DNA of 11,997 bases from Synechococcales cyanobacterium PMM_0073 (GTDB lineage Bacteria; Cyanobacteriota; Cyanobacteriia; Elainellales; Elainellaceae), in the NCBI GenBank assembly GCA_949127695.1, contig CASBQH010000473.1:1-11997 (forward strand). The letters are read 5' to 3'. Each line of letters opens with the position of its first letter. The stretch's first letter is position 1. Both the position numbers and the translations under genes were made by a program. Below the pieces are notes generated by a model. That model saw nothing but the letters and a program-made list of their open reading frames with translations. It ran no database searches and was not told where the DNA came from. Below, piece after piece: positions 7,439 to 11,997 of this stretch.

Positions 7439-8827
7439 TCAAACCGCTGCCATTAAATAGCCAGCAATTGTCTCACGGTACTGACTCTTGGGTTTAACGC
7501 CTTTGAGTTCGCCCACCAGCCCTTTATCCCGGAAAAACTGCACCGTGGGAGTGCCCACCACGCCTGCCGATTCGGCAATTTCTGGATCTTGCTCAATGTC
7601 AATTTCGACGTAGTGAACGCGCCCGTCAAACTCATCGACAATCTTGCTGAGAATTGGCTTCAGCGTATGGCAAGGGCCGCAGGTGGGGGAGGCATATTTC
7701 ACCATAATCAGCCGATCGCTGTCGTGGTAGAGCTTGCGGAGGGCAAAGCCGCCCTGGTGACGGGTCTGGGCAATGTCAAACTCAGCCGCCGCTTCCGCCT
7801 CTGTGGGTTGTGCCGCAGGCTGGGCTGCTGGACGTTCAGAAGCCTCAGTTTGGTGAAACTCCTGCACCAGATCGTTGGTCGTCAGCCAGCGCTCGGCTAG
7901 CAATGCCGCCATACAGCCCGTTCCGGCTGCTGTAATCCCCTGGCGGTACTCGTGATCCTGCACGTCGCCTGCGGCAAAGACGCCCTCAAGGCTGGTCCGA
8001 ACGTCATGCTGCGTCACCACATAGCCCACTTCATCCAGGTCAATTTGCCCCTGAAACAGGCTGGTGTTGGGGCGATGCCCAATCGCGTAAAATAGCCCTT
8101 TGGCCGAAATATCTTGCTCTGCCTGCGTTAGCCGATTGCGAACTTTAATGCCTTCCATCCAGCCCGTGCCATAGACATCGACCGCTTCGGTGTTCCAATG
8201 CACGGTGATTTTGGGATTCTTTAGCACCCGATCCTGCATAGCTTTGCTGGCGCGCATTTTGTCGGTGCGGACGAGCAGATGCACATGGCTGCCGTATTTG
8301 GTCAGATAGACTGCCTCTTCTGCGGCTGAATCGCCGCCGCCAATCACCACAATTTCAGCATTGCGGAAGATGGGCGTGGCACCATCACAAATTGCACAGG
8401 CCGAAATTCCCTGGCTCCAGTAGCGTGACTCGCTGGGCAGTCCCAGCCGCTGGGCGGTCGCTCCGGTGGCAATAATGACGCTATTTGCGCGGATCTCCAG
8501 CTCTTCTGAGCGAATCACAAACGGACGCTGGCTGAAATCGACCGAAATGACATCTTCAGTCACCAGCTCAGCGCCCCAGCGGATTGCCTGCGCCTTCATC
8601 CGATCCATTAACTCTGGCCCCATGATGCCATCAGGGAAGCCAGGAAAATTTTCGACTTCGGTCGTGGTCATGAGCTGCCCACCCGGCAAACCGCCTGCCT
8701 GATAGCCTTCAAACATAAACGGCTTGAGGTTGGCTCTGGCGGCATAGATCGCGGCAGTATAGCCCGCAGGTCCAGATCCAATGATCACCAGATTTTCGAC
8801 CGCTGAAGTTGTCATATTTGCTGCCAT
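7439..8827 (-). CDS. trxB: NADPH-thioredoxin reductase with fused thioredoxin domain (NTRC type)
   Basis: NTRC passes electrons from NADPH through FAD and a disulfide to its own thioredoxin domain, and then to targets such as 2-Cys peroxiredoxin. The reductase part (about 10-320) has the FAD motif GSGPAG (17-22), the redox pair CAIC (C144, C147), the NADPH motif GGGDSA (163-168) and the FAD-binding AAGDVQD. A Glu/Ala/Pro-rich linker (about 327-350) leads to a thioredoxin domain (about 360-462) with [11 protein letters not shown] (C383, C386) and cis-Pro P427 in VGTPTVQFF. The length of 462 is typical of NTRC. The ATG at 8825-8827 is used here. A second in-frame ATG at 8813-8815 gives [13 protein letters not shown], closer to homologous starts, so the protein may be four residues shorter. 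A good promoter lies just upstream. The gene is convergent with malQ. Confidence 0.96.
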   Translation of the reverse strand: MAANMTTSAVENLVIIGSGPAGYTAAIYAARANLKPFMFEGYQAGGLPGGQLMTTTEVENFPGFPDGIMGPELMDRMKAQAIRWGAELVTEDVISVDFSQRPFVIRSEELEIRANSVIIATGATAQRLGLPSESRYWSQGISACAICDGATPIFRNAEIVVIGGGDSAAEEAVYLTKYGSHVHLLVRTDKMRASKAMQDRVLKNPKITVHWNTEAVDVYGTGWMEGIKVRNRLTQAEQDISAKGLFYAIGHRPNTSLFQGQIDLDEVGYVVTQHDVRTSLEGVFAAGDVQDHEYRQGITAAGTGCMAALLAERWLTTNDLVQEFHQTEASERPAAQPAAQPTEAEAAAEFDIAQTRHQGGFALRKLYHDSDRLIMVKYASPTCGPCHTLKPILSKIVDEFDGRVHYVEIDIEQDPEIAESAGVVGTPTVQFFRDKGLVGELKGVKPKSQYRETIAGYLMAAV

Positions 8828-8860
8828 ATCTAAACAAACTCATAACGACTACGCTTTTGT

Positions 8861-8889
8861 ATTGTAGTAAATTCTGGGCAGGTTGTAAA
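8861..8889 (-). promoter_or_regulatory. Sigma70-type promoter of trxB
   Basis: On the minus strand, TTTACA (8884-8889) and TACAAT (8861-8866) are separated by exactly 17 bases. Each hexamer matches five of six consensus positions. The predicted start near 8855 gives a leader of about 28 bases. This separates trxB transcription from the terminator-ended unit upstream of it. Confidence 0.7.
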
Positions 8890-8945
8890 GCGCTGCTTTG
8901 AAAATTGTCTGACTGGCTTCAGAGTCAATCATGCTCGACCCTTCA

Positions 8946-9160
8946 GCAAAAACTCCCTCGCCGTCCATGGGCAAGGGAGTTTGATACTCTCGGTGAAATA
9001 ATCGGGCTGTGAAATAGTTAGAGGTTCCCCGCAACGCCGTCTTACCTCAGTTTTTGACCTGGAACGAGTCCAGGTGGGCACCATAGTCCTTGACTTAAAG
9101 TTTCCGGGTACAAGCCCGGTTTACTGCCGTCAGGATAATTTAGGTTCCCTTATTCAGAAA
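8946..9160 (-). ncRNA. Structured RNA gene upstream of trxB, family not identified
   Basis: A promoter-like pair (9167-9194) and an intrinsic terminator (8948-8982) bracket about 215 bases on the minus strand that encode no plausible protein. The stretch can form stable hairpins: a 7-base stem ACCTGGA/TCCAGGT with a 5-base loop (9057-9075), a 5-base CCGGG/CCCGG stem (9104-9119), and GAGGT/ACCTC (9021-9025 with 9044-9048). trxB has its own promoter downstream of the terminator, so this looks like an independent small RNA and not simply its leader. The length is close to cyanobacterial 6S RNA (about 185 bases), but I could not draw the long closed rod expected of 6S. The sequence lacks the hallmarks of RNase P RNA, tmRNA and SRP RNA. 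A terminator-controlled leader is the main alternative. Confidence 0.45.
8948..8982 (-). terminator. Intrinsic terminator facing minus
   Basis: The 9-base stem AAACTCCCT / AGGGAGTTT (8974-8982 with 8950-8958) is extended by three further pairs past one mismatch. It is followed on the minus strand by a run of T (8948-8952, overlapping the stem end). It ends the putative RNA upstream of trxB. Confidence 0.7.
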
Positions 9161-9166
9161 GCATAG

Positions 9167-9194
9167 ATCATAAAACGCTATTGGCAGTCACCAA
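9167..9194 (-). promoter_or_regulatory. Promoter of the putative RNA gene
   Basis: On the minus strand, TTGGTG (9189-9194) and TATGAT (9167-9172) are 16 bases apart. The -10 box matches five of six consensus positions. Transcription would start near 9160, just before the GGGAACC that opens the structured stretch. Confidence 0.5.
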
Positions 9195-9500
9195 CGCCGC
9201 AGCAGAACCTCCTCTATTCTAGCCGAGCCAAACCCAGAGATCGCAAGCTCAGGGGCAAAATCCTGGCTGGATGCTGAACAGCAGAAAACCGCAGCCTTAA
9301 AGGTGAAGGTTTTGTAAACTTTTTTGTGATCTTGCGGTGACGAACCTTGAAATTTGGATAGTAACCTACCACACCGCGCACTCAAATCACCGGCTCGCGC
9401 CATACTGGATCAGAGCAAAGCTCGATTGGCTGAGCGTTAGCCAAAATGACAGCCCGGCATTGGAACGAGACTCACCCGGATTAACCTGCACCAGAGCCGT

Positions 9501-11997
9501 ATGGTCAAACAGCGTTTTTCAGATCGGAATCAGCGCATGAGGTCTAAAGATTCTGCTCCGCAGCCAGAGATCGTCATTGGGCAACCGTTGGAGCAGCTAT
9601 TACAACAGCGGCTAGATGCCTCTGCCCTACAGTTTCGCTGTGCCGTCAAAGATCAGCGGCTGCTGGTGCTGGCCGAACATCTGCTGCATGTAGAGCCTCA
9701 GATTGAGCAGACTTTTGTGAAGCTGGAAGCCGCAGTTCGCGATCTGGTGCCAGCCATGCTAAGCGCTGAGGTAACTTTACTCGAATTGCCAGTGCAGCTG
9801 TTTCTGCGAATTGCCGGATATCAGCAGCCCTATGCCTCTCACCAGTTTCAGCTAGAGCTACCCCGACCCATTTCTTCTCCAGAGTTCGCTGAGGCGGAAG
9901 TCGAGCCTGAAGTCGAGCCTGAGCTTGAAGTTGAATCTGAAGTTGAATCTGAAGTTGAATCTGGGGCTTTGGCCGATCAGACCGATCAAATAGTCAGCGA
10001 ATCGGCAGAACCTGATCTCACAATCGCTGACCCTTGGTTCACATCATCTGCCGATCTGCCAGAACTACCTGAGCCAGACGTGGATTATCTTCCTGAATCC
10101 GCAGAGGCTGGACTATTAGCTGAAGTAGATGAAGGATTAGATATAGATGTAGCTCAGAATATTGAACCACCACCTGATCTAGAAGCCGAAGAATTTACGA
10201 TAGACCAGCAAGACAGTCTAGAAGACCAGCAGGACGGCTCAGATCTAGCAGAACTGGCTGATATCAGTGCTCCGCTTGAAGCAAGTTTGGCGCGTGAATC
10301 CGCTGACGATTCAATTGAATCGCAGATTGAAGAAGATCCAGAGGTTCAGCCTAGCTTCCTCTATGAACGAGCAGAGCCTGAACAACCAGATAGCCTGCCA
10401 AACAGCCCAGAGGTTGATCTGTTGATTCATCAACTCACAGAAATTGAACCCGACGTTGCAGAACCCGACTTACTGATTCGCGAACTCAGCGACTTTCGCG
10501 TACCTGAGGTCAAGCCAACCGCTGAACTGATTCCGCCATTTGAGCTAGACTGGCTTGAGCCAGACAGCTCAGAAATACTGGATAGTACTGAGTTTGAAGA
10601 TAGCGCTGAATTTAATAGTCTAGAATTTGATAGCTTAGAGTTCGATAGCCTAGAGTTTGATAGTGCGGATCAAGATAGCTTAAATGAGCTTACAGTAGAA
10701 CATTCAGAGATAGAGCACTCTATCGAAAATTATTATCCAAATATATCGCTCAGCCAATCAGAATTTGAATCATTCGCAGAGCTTGAGGCTGAATCTGAGG
10801 TTGAATCTGAACTAGAACTTGAAAGTATATATGATCTTGACGCTGAGGCTGAGGATTTTGAACCAGATAGCCTAGAGCTAGACAGCGAAACTGAACGTCT
10901 GGATACCGCAGAGCTACTGGAAGATGAACGTCCAGAATTTGGTAGCCTAGAGGCTATGACGCAGGAAGCTGAAACCCTAGAAGCTGATGAATTAGCGTCA
11001 GACATCCCCTCGCCGTTTGACGAGACTTTCGACAAAACTTTCGACGAGACGACAGCAGCGCCGACCGAAATGGTGCCTCAGCGGCTGCTAGCTGAGCCAG
11101 CTGAGTCTGGTATCCCTGCTGCCCATATATCTGCTGAGTCCAGCCCAATCGAGGCTGAATCTATTGCGCCGCCACCAGCCGAGCCAACTGAGCCAGAACC
11201 AGCCGTGGCTCGCCACCTTTCGTCGCTCGGTGTCTTGATCGGGGCGCTGGGCATGTTTGGGCTAGTTGGCGGACTCTATATGCTGACTCGCCCCTGCGTC
11301 ATTGGCCGCTGCCAGCAGATTCAGCAGGCGCAGCAGCTGAGCTTGGCCGCGATTCAAACTGCCCGCACCACCGACTCGGCGCTGGATGTGGTGGGAGCCT
11401 ATAAGCAGCTGAGTGAGGCCAACTATCTGCTAAGCACGATTCCAGTTTGGTCTAGCCAATATGCCAATGCCCAAAGGCTATTGGCCAGCTACGAAGACCA
11501 GTCTGTGGCGCTCAAGCAGGTGGTAGAAGCCATAGAGCAGGGTAATCAAATCGCGCAGCGGAGCCAAAATCCGCCGCATCCGCTGCCCGTCTGGCGCGAA
11601 ATTCAGTGGGGCTGGCGCGAAGTGATTGAAAAATTAGAGAAAATTCCCTCTGATAATCCGCTCTATGCGCTGGTGCAGCGAAAGCTGCAAGAGTATCGCG
11701 CTAATTTGAGCGATATTAACCAGCGTGTCACCCGCGAACAGCAGGCACAAGAGCGAGTCGCAGCCGCCCGCAAAATTGGCGAGCGGGCTCAGTCTCAAGC
11801 AGAGGCGGCTCAGTCAGTTGAAAACTGGCAAGAAACCGCCGCCAACTGGACGACCGCGATTCAGCAGCTCCAGCAGATTCCTCAGGGCACTGTGGCTCAT
11901 GCCGAAGCCCAGCAGCTCTTGGCACTCTATCAGCCCAAATTTACCCAGGCCAATATCCAACAGGTACAGGAGCAAACCGCTGCTGACGCCTATGCCC
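9501..11997 (+). CDS. Large acidic single-pass membrane protein with C-terminal helical repeats (runs off right edge)
   Basis: The frame is open from 9450 to the right edge with no stop, giving 832 codons from the ATG at 9501 or 820 from the ATG at 9537; neither has a clear ribosome site. Residues about 25-122 form a compact domain (VIGQPLEQLLQQRLD, KDQRLLVLAEHLL). A Glu/Asp/Ser-rich tract with almost no positive charge follows to about 550, including EVES and LEFDS repeats. One hydrophobic segment lies at 576-595 (LGVLIGALGMFGLVGGLYML), and C599 and C604 follow it closely. The rest is Gln/Ala-rich and helical, with three copies of a 38-residue repeat (about 630-667, 698-735 and 775-812) containing a conserved L-x-x-IP and a closing Y. 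Similar cyanobacterial proteins are, as far as I know, uncharacterised and sometimes labelled chromosome segregation ATPase, but no nucleotide-binding motif is visible. Function unknown. Confidence 0.85.
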   Translation, partial: MVKQRFSDRNQRMRSKDSAPQPEIVIGQPLEQLLQQRLDASALQFRCAVKDQRLLVLAEHLLHVEPQIEQTFVKLEAAVRDLVPAMLSAEVTLLELPVQLFLRIAGYQQPYASHQFQLELPRPISSPEFAEAEVEPEVEPELEVESEVESEVESGALADQTDQIVSESAEPDLTIADPWFTSSADLPELPEPDVDYLPESAEAGLLAEVDEGLDIDVAQNIEPPPDLEAEEFTIDQQDSLEDQQDGSDLAELADISAPLEASLARESADDSIESQIEEDPEVQPSFLYERAEPEQPDSLPNSPEVDLLIHQLTEIEPDVAEPDLLIRELSDFRVPEVKPTAELIPPFELDWLEPDSSEILDSTEFEDSAEFNSLEFDSLEFDSLEFDSADQDSLNELTVEHSEIEHSIENYYPNISLSQSEFESFAELEAESEVESELELESIYDLDAEAEDFEPDSLELDSETERLDTAELLEDERPEFGSLEAMTQEAETLEADELASDIPSPFDETFDKTFDETTAAPTEMVPQRLLAEPAESGIPAAHISAESSPIEAESIAPPPAEPTEPEPAVARHLSSLGVLIGALGMFGLVGGLYMLTRPCVIGRCQQIQQAQQLSLAAIQTARTTDSALDVVGAYKQLSEANYLLSTIPVWSSQYANAQRLLASYEDQSVALKQVVEAIEQGNQIAQRSQNPPHPLPVWREIQWGWREVIEKLEKIPSDNPLYALVQRKLQEYRANLSDINQRVTREQQAQERVAAARKIGERAQSQAEAAQSVENWQETAANWTTAIQQLQQIPQGTVAHAEAQQLLALYQPKFTQANIQQVQEQTAADAYA
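9927..9962. repeat. Tandem 12-base repeat in the large acidic gene
   Basis: Three perfect copies of GAAGTTGAATCT encode EVES-EVES-EVES at about residues 143-154. Diverged relatives of the unit lie just upstream (EVEP) and again near 10795-10815. Confidence 0.85.
10620..10664. repeat. Tandem 15-base repeat in the large acidic gene
   Basis: Three near-perfect 15-base units of the type CTAGAATTTGATAGC encode LEFDS-LEFDS-LEFDS at about residues 374-388. They are preceded by a degenerate unit (AEFNS). Confidence 0.8.
11385..11936 (+). repeat. Three-copy 38-residue protein repeat
   Basis: Three segments of the large membrane protein align without gaps (residues about 630-667, 698-735 and 775-812). 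The shared positions are a Leu, then IP at positions 18-19, A near 25 or 26, Q at 28 and Y at 35; copies 2 and 3 also share W at positions 1 and 8. Spacers of about 30 and 39 residues are Gln/Ala-rich. Each copy looks like a helix-turn-helix of TPR type. More copies may follow past the window edge. Confidence 0.65.

Larger units (their letters stand above)
8828..9500. other. Gap between trxB and the large plus-strand gene
   Basis: The 673-base region holds no convincing protein gene. From left to right it carries the trxB promoter, a minus-strand intrinsic terminator, a structured stretch that is probably an RNA gene, that gene's promoter, and about 300 bases (9195-9500) in which I see only an inverted repeat (TTGGCT / AGCCAA at 9426-9431 and 9439-9444). 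I could not identify a clear promoter for the large plus-strand gene. Confidence 0.6.

Noticed and set aside
7418..7445. Bidirectional terminator between malQ and trxB
   Set aside because: Only GC-rich partial repeats around AGCCGCTG are seen, with no T-run on either side.
8849..9034. Minus-strand open frame of 61 codons upstream of trxB
   Set aside because: It runs through the intrinsic terminator hairpin and the trxB promoter, and its composition is not protein-like.
8946..9160. Firm assignment of the trxB-upstream RNA as 6S RNA
   Set aside because: The length fits, but I could not form the long rod with a central bubble from this sequence, so I left the family open.
9337..9540. Plus-strand open frame of 67 codons ending at 9540
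   Set aside because: It overlaps the start of the large acidic gene in another frame, and no family features are visible.
10733..11035. Minus-strand Ser-rich open frame of 100 codons
   Set aside because: It is antisense to Glu/Asp/Ser codons of the large acidic gene. The Ser-rich product is what reading that strand of such a low-complexity tract would give.

Overview
The window looks like part of a cyanobacterial chromosome, about half G+C. The main reasons are the NusB/FtsY neighbourhood, a long cyanobacterial-type NusB, an NTRC-type thioredoxin reductase fused to thioredoxin, a trehalose synthase fused to a maltokinase-like domain, and a large acidic membrane protein of the kind seen in cyanobacteria. 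I see no phage, insertion sequence, CRISPR array, tRNA or rRNA, and no full copy of the cyanobacterial repeat HIP1.

Layout. At 1-607 (minus) is the acidic N-terminal part of FtsY, cut by the window edge. NusB lies upstream at 695-1384 (minus), probably in the same transcription unit. Then comes a 388-base gap carrying a clear intrinsic terminator that faces the plus strand, although no plus-strand gene precedes it. A 1188-residue trehalose synthase/maltokinase-like fusion follows (1773-5339, minus). A 584-base divergent control region separates it from malQ (5924-7420, plus). malQ converges, with an 18-base gap, on the NTRC-type thioredoxin reductase (7439-8827, minus). Upstream of that gene, on the same strand, is what looks like an independent structured RNA gene (about 8946-9160) with its own promoter and terminator. 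From 9501 to the right edge runs a very long open frame with no stop in the window (832 codons): a small N-terminal domain, an acidic tract of about 450 residues, one membrane segment and a C-terminal region of repeated helices.

Function. NusB (transcription antitermination) and FtsY (SRP receptor) are housekeeping. TreS and MalQ form a plausible pair: TreS interconverts trehalose and maltose, and MalQ feeds maltose into glucan. The fused maltokinase-like domain has lost the usual catalytic Asp (HGN instead of HGD), so maltose may pass to MalQ rather than be phosphorylated. NTRC supplies NADPH-derived reducing power to 2-Cys peroxiredoxin and to enzymes of chlorophyll and starch or glycogen metabolism.

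The best leads are the altered kinase motif next to malQ, the unidentified RNA upstream of trxB, the orphan plus-strand terminator at 1699-1737, and the acidic single-pass protein with a three-copy 38-residue repeat.
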